Positions 13,650 through 25,450 of a DNA stretch of 64,000 bases are shown one piece after another. Every line of letters starts with the position of its first letter. Position 1 is the stretch's first letter. Below the pieces are notes generated by a model that saw nothing but the letters and a program-made list of their open reading frames with translations, did no database searches and was not told the DNA's origin. The position numbers and the translations under genes were made by a program. The stretch is from Limnoperna fortunei (taxonomy: Eukaryota > Mollusca > Bivalvia > Mytilida > Modiolidae): positions 25,071,220 through 25,135,219 of the forward strand of contig OX104114.1 of the NCBI GenBank assembly GCA_944474755.1, given 5' to 3'.

Positions 13650-14126
13650 AAAAATAGACATTTAGATGATGTGTTGTTCAATATCTGTAATCTAGTTATT
13701 GGTAAATTTTACATACAGAAATCCAAGTACACAGCTGTCATTTGTATTTCAGTCATATTTAATAATATTTTAACTTGTGGAATAAGGATGAATGTGATTT
13801 AACGAAAGACTATTTAAGAATAAATTTTAAGGAATTATAATTTGTTATTGATCTCCCATAAATTCCATAAAACTTAATGAATATCTGCCACAGGCAGACA
13901 ACAACATGCATGTATTAAAAAGTAGACATAAAGTTAAACACATTTATCCATGACAATTTTTTTTTCTACCAGATCATTATTTAATATTACCCCCAGTCTT
14001 TCTTAAAACTGAAATATAGTTAAAAAACAAAATTTCATTTTTTCCTTTTTAGTAACTTTATTTAATGAAAGATTAATCTATTTCATCAATGTACAACATT
14101 AGTATTTAATGACATGTATTTTTATA
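13650..14126. other. Intron sequence, nothing recognised
   Basis: AT-rich; no features found. Confidence 0.4.
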
Positions 14127-14460
14127 TGCCTGTCGTTGACAGATGTAATATGTCATGCAAACATCTGTCCATCTGTCAGCATGTCCGTCTTCTATAGGTA
14201 CATGTCACACTGTATTTTGAGAACTCTTTCATAGATTTTCTTCAAACTGTACACAGTTGTTGGTTATTTTAGCCTCATGGTCTGTGTACCTTTTGGTAAA
14301 TTAAAGATTTTTCTTTATAGATTTATGGGACTTTGTTTTCAGAGTTGAATTGAAAAATGCTTTCACCAATTTTAATTGAAGTTTAGGGCCATTGTCTATT
14401 TTAATAGATGTTAGCTTACTTTTGTCTTTTAGTTATGAAACTTTGTACTTGAAAAAAAAA
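14127..14460 (+). mobile_element. Decayed hairpin-headed element
   Basis: TATGCCTGTCGTTGACAG is a weak head hairpin, followed by CTGTCC/CCGTC repeats and a core-like stretch (TTCTTCAAACTGTACACAG). The tail is not recognised. It probably belongs to the same superfamily as H and G. Confidence 0.35.
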
Positions 14461-14588
14461 GAGATTTTTTGTTTTCAGACTTGAACTCGAAAAAGTTCTA
14501 AGCAATTATCTTGAAATTTTTTGGCATTATTGATATTGATAGATCTAATTATATCTCATTGATGAAGGTAAAATTATGCATCCATGAA

Positions 14589-14668
14589 GTGTATATCTTC
14601 TGTCCTTATTTACATACAGGCTTATCATGTGTATATTTTTTGTCCTTATCTACATACAGGCTTATATT
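14589..14668 (+). repeat. 40-bp tandem duplication
   Basis: Two adjacent 40-base units beginning GTGTATAT and containing TACATACAGGCTTAT differ at only a few positions. No function is apparent. Confidence 0.75.
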
Positions 14669-15064
14669 ATCATGTACTCATTGGCACAGCCGTGTATTTT
14701 TTTTGTTGCTTTAAAATCTATATTAAACGGACTGATTTTTATTGGCTACCAGTTTTAAATGATGTACCCTGTTATCAAATTATTATTAGCACAAACTGTA
14801 CTGTTGACTAATAAAGAACACCAGTTGTTTCAGTTACCTGCAGAACAAATTTGGACCAGGATAAGGAAGAGGCATTACTACCGTTTGCATTACCCATAAA
14901 CTATTGATGTCACCCCTCCAGACTTCCATCATGAACCTCTTCCAAATCTTCAGTTACTAGACCTATAGTAATGTTTGTAAAATGAAGTCCAAAAGTTATA
15001 AATGACAACTAATAAAGCAAATAAAAAAAATATTGTTAAGGTATTTTATGGACAATAACAACTA
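14669..15064. other. Intron sequence, nothing recognised
   Basis: No features found between the 40-bp duplication and the second L module. Confidence 0.4.
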
Positions 15065-16040
15065 AAACTCTGAGCTGCTGAATAGTTGCAGAAACTGGTG
15101 TGAGGAAAAATTTAGCCTTACATGATAGAGCTGGAAAAACTGTTTACATAGATTCATGCAGTTTTAAGTAAGGAAATGAGTTTATACTTTATTTATAATT
15201 CACTTCATCTGTTGTTATAATTATATAGCATTAAGACATTGTTTATAACAATAGAACTACATAGGTTTAAAAAAGATCTTAAATTTAGATGAAATATAAA
15301 AAGATTGTAAAATAGATTCTACCTAATTTTTATTTATTGGTTGATAATTTATAAGTGTACCCAGGCCTGCACACAGACACTTGTATACATTAATGTTCAG
15401 TTCTGTAAATATTCCAATCTTGTACATTTTATTTTGAGCTTGTCTTCGAAACAAGAACTTCGCTGGTATAATTTTAAAGGGATAAATTATTTATATTAAT
15501 TTACACACAAAAATTAAATAAATTTGATGTTCTATAATAATATTAGAATTACAAACAAAACATAGGCCAGTTCACCACTGGGGACTTATGCCGTTTTTGG
15601 CAGTGTATTTCGCAGCACAGATATTTTGCAGTTATTGTTAAGTTATTCAGTTTGATTTAGCTAGTATTTGATTTGCTTGTACAGTGTCATTAGCGGCCCC
15701 AGTGGTATAGAGGTCTATACATAAATAATGTTCTGAGCTCTATAAATACCCAAGAAATTTCCTAAAAAGCTACTTTCAATTCTGTGAATTTACATATTTG
15801 AAAACTAATTTTATTTAAATTTAGTGATTCAGCTGTCTATGAAGGGCCAAATTCATTGATGTTAATATATGTTATCATTAGTTTGAAATACAACATTAAT
15901 TTTACTTTAAATTTGTTATTTAGGAAACAATTATTTATAAAAGAGCACATATCCAAATAATGGGACATAACTCTATTCTGTTACATGTACTATTTTTAAC
16001 AAAAGACTGTAGGGATAAATAATTCCTGGTTATTTGTCAT
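15065..16040 (+). repeat. L module copy 2
   Basis: Matches copy 1 over its length, with the hairpin region at 15561-15720 and an identical core from TAGTATTTGATTTGC through AAATACCCAAGAAATTT. It lies about 2.4 kb from copy 1 in the same orientation. Confidence 0.6.
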
Positions 16041-16059
16041 TCTCTTTGTTTTACTTGTT

Positions 16060-16469
16060 TCCGTTTGTTTATAAAACATCATTTTTAAGTCAGATATGTA
16101 TAACTCTTCCATGCAGCTATATTAATTTTAAAATAAAATGTGCTGTGCTAAACAGCTGTCATTGATACTTCTATTAAACTGAAAGTGTGGTAAATCAGGT
16201 TTAAAACTTATGAAATTAGGTTAAGGTTGTACAAAAGTTTAATATGAATTTTAAGAAATTAGGAAGCACATCTTTTACAAATAAATGGCATAAGTGATAC
16301 CAGGGTTATAAAATTTGCTAGGCTAATCAGTAACAAGGTATTGAGTTTCGAAACAAATGTTTGTTTGTATGAATAATGATTTATATCACTTTAAACAGGA
16401 AACTTCGCAAAAAATTAAAAGAAACATATTTGCATTTTGATGTTTTATTATATTCTCAACTGTTACACC
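16060..16469. other. Intron sequence, nothing recognised
   Basis: AT-rich; no features found. Confidence 0.4.
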
Positions 16470-16580
16470 TCTAGAGTGAAATAACACCACTTTCAGCAAT
16501 TTTTTAGCTATATCATGACGTCCCCCGACCTTTTGTAGGAAAACTGGCATTCTTGTTAGTTAAGATTGGAGTTGACAGAT
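16470..16580 (-). repeat. SINE 3' part, minus strand
   Basis: The reverse complement contains GAAAGTGGTGTTA, ATGATATAGCT and GCCAGTTTTCCTAC, the 3' half of the SINE seen complete at 22208. The tRNA-like head is missing. Confidence 0.6.
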
Positions 16581-16582
16581 AT

Positions 16583-16668
16583 TTGACCCGATAAAAAATG
16601 GACGCCATGATATAGCTGCAAAATGACTTAAAGTAGCGTTAAACATCATTCAACAAACAAACAAATTT
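16583..16668 (+). repeat. SINE 3' part, plus strand
   Basis: ATGGACGCCATGATATAGCT, AAGTAGCGTTAAACATCATT and a CAAACAAACAAA tail mark a second SINE end, directly head-to-head with the minus-strand fragment before it. Confidence 0.6.
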
Positions 16669-17077
16669 ACATTTATGAAAAAAAAACCCTTATATTCGAG
16701 GACAAAATGGAAAATGAGGTCACTTAAATAAAGGTCTAGACAATAAAAATCACCTTTCCATTAAACTACCCTCAAAACAATAATATTCAAAATGATCTTT
16801 GCATACAAAGTTGTTGCTGTTGTGGAGATAAAGTAGAAATCTTTAAACTGGTGTTACACTAGTCAGGTTTCTATCTCTGATCAGGAATACAAAACATACT
16901 CGTGCCATTACCTTGTTTTATAGTACAAACTTCTGCTTTGCATTATATATTGATAAAGAACCATTGATAATGATGGACCATTTCACATTTTATCATACCA
17001 CAACTTTAGGTACATGGCTGTCATTGGACTTCTAGTGTCATCATCTGGTGACATGATGGCGGACCTCCATTAGTGCA
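16669..17077. other. Intron sequence, nothing recognised
   Basis: No features found ahead of the nested 17-23 kb element block. Confidence 0.4.
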
Positions 17078-17089
17078 TTTTAGCTATTA

Positions 17090-18533
17090 TTATACCCCCC
17101 GCTTGCGGGGGGTATATAGTGTTCATGGTGTCCGTCCGTCCTTCCGTCCGTCCGTCCGTCCGTTACACTTTCTATTATTTGCAACTCCTCCTACACCACT
17201 GAAAGGAATTTGATGAAACTTACACAGAATCTTTGTCTCATAGTGCCATTGTGCAGGAGATATTTAACATTTAGATCGGAATGATATTTGGGGTTTCCCA
17301 TAGAAAAACATGGACTTTGTCATTGACCTAAGGGGGTCCCTATCTCTTATGTGCAACTCCTCCTACACCACTAAATGGAATTTAATGAAACTTACACAGA
17401 ATGCTTGTCACATAGTGCCATTGTGCAGGAGATATTAAACATTTTGATCGGATCGATATTTGGGGTTTCCCATAGAAAAACATGGACATTGTCATTGACC
17501 TAAGGGGGTCCTCATCTCTTATGTGCAACTCCTCCTACACCACTGAATGGAATTTAAAGAAACTTACACAGCATCCTTGTCACATAGTGCCATTGTGCAG
17601 GAGATATTAAACATTTTGATCGGATCGATATTTGGGGTTTCCCATAGAAAAACATGGACATTGTCATTGACCTAAGGGGTCCTCATGTCTTATGTGCAAC
17701 TCCTCCTACACCACTGAATGGAATTTGTTGAAACTTACACAGAATCCTTGTCACATAGTGCCATTGTGCAGGAGATATTTATTATTTTGATCGTAATGAT
17801 ATTTGGGGTTTCCCATAGAACAACACGTACTGTCATTGACATAAGGGGATACCCATTTCTTATGTGCGACTCCTCCTACACCACTAAATGGAATTCGATG
17901 AAACTTACACAAAATGTTGTCACATATTGCCATTGTGCACTAGATATATAACATTTCGATTGGAACGATATTTGGGGTTTCCCATAGAAAAACATGGACT
18001 TTGTCATGGACATAAGGGATACCCATCTGTTATGTGCAACTCATTCCTACACCACTGAATGGAATTTTTTGAAACTTACACAGAATCCATGTCACATAGT
18101 GCCATTGTGCAGGAGATATTTAACATTTTGATCGGAATGATATTTGGGGTTTCCCATAGAAAAACATGGAGTTTGTAATGGACATAATGGGATACCCATC
18201 TTTTATTTGCAATTCCTCCTACACCACTGAATGGAATTTGTTGAAACTTATATAGAATCTTGGTCACATATTGCCATTGTGCATTGGATATTAAACATTT
18301 TGATCAGAATATTATTGGAGGTTTGCCATAGAAAAACATGGACTTTGTCATTGACATAGGGGATGCCATTCTTTGGGGGATTGGGGAGGGTTACATGTAT
18401 TATCTGCAATTTCGCCTTCACGTTTAACTAGATAAAGTTTCAATTTCATAATTAAGAACACCTGAATTTTCAAAGTAATTGTGAAGCGGGGGGTATCAAT
18501 GGTGAGCATTGCTCACAGGTGTTTTTACTCTAG
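17090..18533 (+). mobile_element. Family B element, copy 1
   Basis: The head hairpin TATACCCCCCGCTTGCGGGG is followed by a (TCCG)n tract, then about seven units of roughly 172 bp, each with ACTCCTCCTACACCACTGAA and GGGGTTTCCCATAGAAAAAC. The tail has AAGCGGGGGGTATC, inverted to the head, the hairpin GTGAGCATTGCTCAC, and ends CTCTAG. It lies inside the head of a family A element. The small open frames in it are shadows of the repeat unit. Confidence 0.75.
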
Positions 18534-18577
18534 TTATCACTTTGCGTTCATTGTTGTCATCAGGGTCTGTATACCTT

Positions 18578-20106
18578 TTAGCTCACCTAACCCAAAGGGT
18601 CATTGTTGTTAAATTTTCTGGAAAGATCTTCTCCTCCAAAACCTCTGAAGGATTGCTTTGAAACTTTGCACTCATCATAAGTAAAATGTCCTCTACCAAG
18701 TTTTCACAAATCATGGCCTCAGACCAACCCAAATGGCTGCGTCGGCTGAAAATAGAACAAGGGGGTCAAAATATAGTTTTTGCCTTACAGTTAAAAAATT
18801 ATAACAGATACAGGAAAACCGAAGAGACCTTCCTTCTTCAGCATCAAAAGCTCTACCAAACACTCCATCAGATCAAAGTTGTATGATGACTCCTTGTAGG
18901 AGTTATTGCCCTTTAATAGTCAAAATTGATGATTTTGTCATTTTTGCCTCACAATCTTGAAAATTATTAGAAATAGAGAAAAAAGTTAGGATTGCTTTAT
19001 TGTTCTGCTCTATGAGGGCTACAAAAATGACTTTAGGGTCAAGATTGTCTGATGAACCATTTAGGAGCTTAACTGTTTATTAATAAGATTTAATGAACCT
19101 TAAAAAATCTTCTCCTCTGTTACCATTGAAAGGACTGCTTTGTAACTTTGTACACATCATGGGTCAAATGTCCTCTAACACGTCTACACAAACCATCACT
19201 GCAGATTAACCAACATGGCTGCCATGGCTAAAAATAGAACAGGGGAGGGGGTCAAAATACAGTTTTTGTCTTTTAGTTCAAAAAGTATAACAGATACAGG
19301 AAAACCAGAGACACTCATTCTTCAGCATCGAAAGATCTAGAAAACTGTCCATTGTGTTGAAGTTGTACAACCACCCATCCCCTTGTAGGAGTTATTGTCC
19401 CTTAATCGTCAAAATTGATGATTTGTGCCTTTTTTTTCTAAAAATGTTGAAAATTATTAGAACTAGAGAAAAAAGTTAGCATTGCTTAATTGTTCAACTC
19501 TATGGGAGCTACAAAAATGACTTTAGGGTCAAGATTGTCTGATAAACAGTTAGGAGTTATTCTCTTTGAACGTTTTTGTAATTAATTTTAATTGATTTTA
19601 AAAAATCTTGTCTTAAACCAATGAAAGGACTGCTTTGAAACATTGCACACATCATCTTTAGGATGTCCAACATTGTGCAAATCATGACAGCTGTCCACCA
19701 ACATGGCTACTTGGCTTAAAATAGAATGGAGGGGGTGGAGGTCAAGATAGTTTTTGGCTGATAGTTAAAAAAGTATAACCGATTCAGAAAATTTGAAGTA
19801 AACCTCCCTCCTAAGCTTCAAAAGCTCTACAATACTGCCTATTTTTTTATTTTTCCTTAGTAACTTGAAAATCATAAGAGCTAGAGAAAATCTTTCCATA
19901 CAAAATTATTGAGCTAATCAAGCAAGATCAGCAAAATGATTATTGATGCATATGGTTATTTCCCTTACAAAGTCAAAATAAATGATTTTTGCAGAAATGT
20001 TGGAACAATTCCTTATAGGAAAGAAAAGCTGGATAAAAAGGAATTTCATAGTTGTTGAATTGGTTTCAGGTTCAGGTGAGTGATACAGGCTACTAGGAGC
20101 TTCTAG
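18578..20106 (+). mobile_element. Family A' element, copy 1
   Basis: Begins TTAGCTCACC and ends CAGGTGAGTGATACAGGC...CTTCTAG. The core has about three units of roughly 0.5 kb starting TCTTCTCCTC and including GCTTTGAAACTTTGCAC. It is inserted in the head of the surrounding A element at its run of Ts before ACATTTTAATC. The GTC tract of younger copies is missing. Confidence 0.7.
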
Positions 20107-22207
20107 TTACATTTTAATCTTCTTCTCTGAAACAACTTGGCCAATTGAAACCAAACTTGGTCAGAATGTTTATTGCATGGACCTTTACAAAGTTTGTGTT
20201 TTTTATTTTGATTGGAAAACTAGAATGGCCGCAACTGCAGGACTTAGTTGAACATTCGACCTTATGGGAAAATATTTAAATAGGCCTCTTCTCTGAAACT
20301 GGTTAACCAATAAAACAAAACTTACTAACAATACTGTTTGGATGGTCCTCTATAAAATTTGTGTTTTTTATGCCAATTGGAAATTCAAAATGGCCACCAC
20401 TGCAGGACTTAGTTTAACATTGGGCCCTACTGCAAAAAGTTTAAAAGGCTTCATCTATGAAACTAGTTAACCAATGGAAACAAAACTTAAATACAACATT
20501 GTTTGGATGGTCCTCTATAAAGTTTATGTTTTTGATGCCAATCAGAAGTTTAAAATGGCTACCGCTGCAGGACTTAGTTTAACATAGGACCCTTAGGGAA
20601 ATTTTTGTAAAGGCTTCTTTTCTGAAACCAGTTAACCAATGGAAACAAAACTTACTATCAATATCGTTTGGATGGTGCTCTTTAAGTTTATGTATTTTCT
20701 TATACCAATCAGTAAATTAAAATAGCTTCCAATGCAGGACTTAGATTAACTTAGGACCCTAAGGAAAATTTTGTTGAAGCCTTCTTCTCTAAACCAATTG
20801 AAACATAACTTAATAGCAATATTGCTTGAGTGGTCCTATAAAATGTTTATCTTTTTAAGGCAAATCAAAATTTTAAAAGGCTACCACCCCAGACTAAGTT
20901 TAACATTGGACTCTTTAAGTGAAAAAGTTTTAAAAAGCTTCTTCTGAAACTGATTTACCAATTTAAACAGAATTTATCACCAGTATTCATCGAATGGTGC
21001 TATATAAGGTTTATGTTTTTTATGCCAATTGTAAATTTAAAATGGCCACCACCACAGGATTTAGTTTAACACAGGACCCTATGGGAAATTTTTTTAAAAG
21101 ACTTCTCTACAACATGAAAGTAATTAGGAATATTTAAGGGATAGTCCTCTAAAAAAAATTTTTATGCCAGTATTAGACAGTAAAAATGGCCACTTTTACC
21201 ATTTTAGACCAAGTTTAACAGAGGACTCTATTTTCAAATGTCATATGTTTTCTGAATCTGTAAAGCGGATTCAAGCCATGTTGTATGTGAATGTTTATCA
21301 GATAGTTCTCTTGGCCAATTGGTACCAAACTTGGCAGTAATGTTTTTGTTGCTGATTAAATGTTAAACATGGCTGCCAGGGCCATTAATGCATTCTGATT
21401 GGCTGAGTTTAAAAAAATTTTGTTCATATAAATCGTTTGGCAGATTGATTAGAAATTGCATAAATTTACCTTAGATGGTCCTCTAAGTTTGAGTTTTTTG
21501 TGCTGATCCAAAATCCAAGAAGGCCACCATTGCAGGATTTAGTTTAACATAGGACCCTACTCAGGCAAATTTTAATCACGTGAAATATTTCATGTGAAAA
21601 TCATGTGAAATTTCAAGATAGTGATTTTACTAAAAAATAAGTATGCATAGCAACAAAAGTTAATACATACATGTATTTTATATTGAGAAGAATTCTCTAC
21701 TCATGTGTATTTCATAATTAAAAAAAACATTACCAAAGTATCTATTTTTTCAGGTGAAATTCATGTTAAAATTTTAACGTGAACTCATGTGAATTTAACG
21801 TGAAATTCATGTTAAATTTACTTCACTTGAAGTAAATTTGCCTGTGTATGGGAAAAACATACAAACGATTTCTCTTCCATACAATGAAACCAAATTATGA
21901 GTTTTTCAAGCCGATAGGCAATTCAACATGGCTGCCAGAGCTGCAAATGCATTTCTATAAGCTGAAATTAAAAAAAAAAAAATTTCTTACAAACTGCTTG
22001 GCAGAAGGATATGTGCTATTGTAGAAATGCACCTCAGATGGTCCTCTTTTAATTTTAAGTATTTTGTTTCAATCCTAAAGATAAGATTGCTGCCACAATT
22101 GAACATCGCTTAACATAGTAACTATGAGAAAAACATAAATGGCCTCTTCTCTCTGAAACTATTCTACATATTTAACATATTTAAACCAACTATGCAGAAA
22201 TGCAGCT

Positions 22208-22461
22208 GGGGCCTCGGTGGCCGAGTGGTCAAGGTAGTTTGTCTACTATTGATCACGTGGTCTGTCAACACTGAGATTGTGGGTTCGATTCTCACTGCTG
22301 GCACTCGACTCAAATCTTAATTGACAAGGATTGCCAGTTTTCCTACCGCAGGTCGGGTGTTTTTTCCGGGTACTCCAGCTTCCTTCCCCAATAAAAACTG
22401 GACGCCATGATATAGCTGAAAAATTGCTGAAAGTGGCGTAAAACACCATCAAACAAACAAA
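22208..22461 (+). repeat. Full-length tRNA-derived SINE with target duplication
   Basis: The head GGGGCCTCGGTGGCCGAGTGG contains a tRNA-like A box, and GGTTCGATTC is a B box, so it could be transcribed by RNA polymerase III. The body includes GACAAGGATTGCCAGTTTTC and ACTGGACGCCATGATATAGC; the tail is CAAACAAACAAA. A perfect 13-base duplication, CAGAAATGCAGCT, flanks it (22195-22207 and 22462-22474). It is inserted in a family A core. Confidence 0.85.
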
Positions 22462-22885
22462 CAGAAATGCAGCTTGGAGTTATCATTTTAAATTTTCTTC
22501 AGTTTTTATGATGATTTGAATTACGACATGACAGCTATGGCCAGAAATGCATAATAATGGGCTGAAATTTCTAAATTTGTTTCATGACAAACCACTTGGC
22601 ATATTGTTTAATATTGCAGAAATGTAGCTTCAATGGTCCTCTACAAAGTCGGAGTTTTTGGGGCCGATACAAAATCCAACATGGCCACCATTATGAGACA
22701 TATAGGATACTAAAAAAAATGTCTTACAAATTGCTGCGGATTGGAAATTCAACATGGCAACATTCATAGAAACAGCAACTTCTCATTAAGTCTTTAGCAT
22801 TGAATATCAAATTTCCAAGAGTCATGTCTCTTTAGAAGTTTTTTTGTTAGTCAGGGGAGCGATACAAGCTCTTAAGAGCCTCTAG

Positions 22886-23640
22886 TTTTAGAAGTTATTT
22901 CCCCTTTATCAAATTATCAAAAAATATATGCATGAAACAACTCATATGCGCTTAAACTAAGAAAATACTTTTTTATGGAACTTGATAGGTTGTGAGATTG
23001 TGGGGTATGTGAGTGTGCTCAGTAAGCTTCTTTAATAAAAAGAATAACACCAAATTTGTTTTGTTTTTTTTGCGAAGTTTCGCGTTAAGTAATTTTTCAA
23101 CAATTTGCCAATTCTATATTTATCATTTGTTTTTACATAAAATGGAAATAGTGAAACAGAGATACCCATGACCACCCAGAGAATATAATATTAAAATGAA
23201 ATTGTAAAAAAAAATTTGAACACAAAAAATTGTTGTGTCAATTAGACTACAACATAAGTATTCATCAAGTTCATTTTCCTGTATTTTAATTTCCTTTAAA
23301 TACTCAATAGCTGGTCAAAAAGGTCTCATTCGTATGGTCTGACTTAGTATTTAAGCCATGCCATAGCTGTGACTGATTGATAATGTTGACTCTATAAACT
23401 ATATTGATGACGTTGACTGTATTCTTCCATAAAACAACAAGTGATAACATTGCAACTATCATTTAGTTGCTTGTTGAATATTGTTCTTTAATGTTATTTA
23501 TTTTTATAATATTGAATTTAAAATATAAGAATTGTTTTCAATTGTTGGTTAAATTATTGAATATATAGGACTTTGAATCTGTTTACGCTGTTCATAAAAT
23601 GCTTCTTAGTCAGTTAGCATAAACGGATCCAAAATCATCT
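22886..23640. other. Intron sequence, nothing recognised
   Basis: AT-rich; no features found. Confidence 0.4.
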
Positions 23641-24190
23641 ATATCAAATAATTAACCACCAATTATGCTTTATATTTTCTTTAGCCTGCCTTATTAAAAT
23701 ATTTCTAAAATAGTTATTAAAAATATATTGAATTTCTATTTTAATAAATTTCAAACAAATGTAAACAAAAACATAGACCACTATACCAGTGTTGACTTAA
23801 ACACTAGCATTTTTATATATATGCATCTATGCGTACTTTCGTACTCTGATAAACTGGTGCACATATTGCACCAGGTAAAGACGATTAAATCAACCATTGG
23901 TATACAGAGGTCTATGTTAACTATGTATCATGAGATCTATAAATACCCAATTTTTTAATAAGTACTTAGGCTTTAGAAAATTTCAATATTAAAAAATAGA
24001 TTTATTTAATGTATTCCGTTTAAAAATGAAGTACCTATTGCATTAAATATAGTTTGAGTTGTACTTTATTAGTTTATTCATTTTAATATTATGAAAATTT
24101 AAAAGATTAAAAAAATTTCCTTACAAATTAAAAATCTTAAGGTTCATGGGACAAAACTCTATTTTTATATCTGTCATTCAAAATGGAATT
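23640..24190 (+). repeat. L module copy 3, diverged
   Basis: Retains ACATAGACC...CCAGTG (23771-23791), CATTGGTATACAGAGGTCTATG (23894-23915 region), GAGATCTATAAATACCCAA and GGGACAAAACTCTATTTTT in the same order as copies 1 and 2. The loop differs and contains its own hairpin, CTGGTGC/GCACCAG. Confidence 0.5.
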
Positions 24191-24353
24191 TTAATATTAA
24201 AATAAAATAATTTTTATTAAATGTTATTCAAATGGGTTGTTCCCAGAATGCCAACATTTTTTAAATCACATAATTAAGTTTTGTTGTTTTAGTGGTTACA
24301 AAGGGGTACAACAAGGGGTGTAGGTATAATCATAGGTAAAAATCGCTGTTTTG

Positions 24354-24453
24354 CATTTCCGAAAATTAGCATATCATTTCCGAAGATTTTTTTTTTCATT
24401 TCCGAAACTTTTAGTATATCATTTCCGAAAGTTTTTTTATTGCATTTCCGAAA
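24354..24453 (+). repeat. Left cluster of five ATTTCCGAA motifs
   Basis: Five copies of a nearly palindromic motif, ATTTCCGAAA, occur at spacings of about 21-23 bases separated by T-rich spacers, roughly two helical turns apart. They could be transposase or host-factor binding sites. The mirrored cluster lies at 25336-25428. Confidence 0.6.
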
Positions 24454-24756
24454 ACTAATATTTAATACCTATTCCGTTAGCCAGGCTAAACCTGTTGCCC
24501 CCTGCTCACCACGGGGAGGTGGAAGTAGGATTTCGAGCAGGAAATGTTTGTAAAAGTCTTTTAATATCTTCTGGTAGCACTAAAAGTCATGTATATTTAC
24601 ACTGGAGTTAAAAACAGTCTTAAAATCCTTAAAAATCTGTTACAGCTGAAAACTTGTATCCAAGTGCCGAAATGTAATTCAGTCTTGAGATAGATCCAGT
24701 CCTGAAGTCATTATATTTGTCAATGCTGTATCGCAGTCTTTCTGTTTCAGCTCTTC

Positions 24757-25161
24757 TCACCAAAGTTTGGGTTGCAGTTTTCTCCTCTCTCTGTACAGTG
24801 CAAGAGATGCATTTTTGATATCTTTGGGTTCCAAGTGACTTTCTTGTAAAGTTTTAAGTTCATTTCGAACCACTGTAGACGGACGTTTAGATACATCGCC
24901 AGAATTTTTTCGAGATCTCACACGTAGTTGTTTGGCCTCAGATTTTCTGTCAGATGGGTTATATTCACAGACATGTTGATTTTTTGTCCTTATAATGGCT
25001 ACTCCTTCAGCATCTGTTGTTATGGACTTTGTGCATTTCTTATCCACGCTGCATATATAAACAACATCACCACTTTTAAGAATATTTATCTTCCTATATG
25101 TGTAACCATCCACAATAATAGCTTTCTTGCCTCTGTTAGTTTCCGTATGTATTATCTCCAT
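24757..25161 (-). CDS. FLYWCH-like zinc-finger protein, probably element-borne
   Basis: A 134-codon ORF. Residues about 15-70 resemble a FLYWCH zinc finger: YRKINI, then VVYIC and a second Cys six residues later (C37, C43), then H63 and C65. The usual YWxC is YIC preceded by V, and the last ligand is Cys rather than His, so the finger is atypical. The C-terminal half is basic and ends in ALYRERRKLQP, a region that commonly follows this finger in invertebrate proteins. Just before the stop, a shift into the -1 frame opens about 47 further codons to 24629, so the stop may reflect a frameshift or a short C-terminus. The ORF sits between inverted clusters of ATTTCCGAAA motifs. FLYWCH fingers are often linked to Mutator-like transposons, but no transposase is seen. 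Function is unknown. Confidence 0.55.
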   Translation of the reverse strand: MEIIHTETNRGKKAIIVDGYTYRKINILKSGDVVYICSVDKKCTKSITTDAEGVAIIRTKNQHVCEYNPSDRKSEAKQLRVRSRKNSGDVSKRPSTVVRNELKTLQESHLEPKDIKNASLALYRERRKLQPKLW

Positions 25162-25335
25162 GTTTTCTCAACTACATGTACGTAAGACAGATATTTGAAA
25201 TTTTGTGAGCTAAAAGTGACCAGAGATCAACTCACAACAAGTCAAAGGTTAAAGTAATTGAAGGTTACCTGGTTTTTACCTATGTTATTGCCGCTGGCCG
25301 TTATTGCGCAGGTAATCATGAAGTGTTAATTAAAA

Positions 25336-25428
25336 GTTTCGGAAAAGAAATTTACTATTATTTCGGAAATGAAAAAAAAATATTTTCGGAAATGAAATAT
25401 TAAAATTTCCTAAAATTTTCGGAAATGC
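25336..25428 (-). repeat. Right cluster of ATTTCCGAA motifs, inverted
   Basis: Four copies of TTTCGGAAA, three followed by TG, at spacings of about 23-33 bases, in the opposite orientation to the left cluster. It lies about 175 bases upstream of the FLYWCH ORF start, so it could also act as that gene's regulatory region. Confidence 0.6.
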
Positions 25429-25450
25429 AATACGGCCGTAAAAATAACCT

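Larger units (their letters stand above)
17078..22885 (+). mobile_element. Family A element interrupted by nested B and A' elements
   Basis: The A head survives as TTTTAGCTATTA (17078-17089). It resumes as TTATCACTTTGCG (18534), and the 166-bp core resumes as TTACATTTTAATCTTC (20107). It ends GGCTCTTAAGAGCCTCTAG at 22885, a hairpin abutting CTAG. A SINE is also inserted in its core. The initial hairpin seen in other A copies is absent and core units are decayed, so this is an old copy. Confidence 0.65.
24334..25450. mobile_element. Candidate element with inverted ATTTCCGAAA motif clusters around a FLYWCH ORF
   Basis: The left end carries five copies of ATTTCCGAA at about 24354-24453. The right end carries four copies of the reverse complement at about 25336-25428. 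Outermost stretches pair imperfectly over about 36 bases: both contain AGGT, then a T/A-rich stretch, then TTGCATTTCCGAAAAT. The single ORF inside is the FLYWCH-like gene. No target duplication was recognised at these limits, and no second copy is visible in the window. It could be a non-autonomous DNA transposon, or a small gene with mirrored binding-site arrays. Confidence 0.45.

Noticed and set aside
17718..18267. Open frames on both strands of about 60-77 codons
   Set aside because: They are translations of the 172-bp B unit. The same peptides recur at 29809-30323 in the other B copy, and they begin and end with the repeat period.
22208..22290. tRNA gene
   Set aside because: A and B box matches are present, but the sequence does not close into a proper cloverleaf, continues into a SINE body and has a target duplication.
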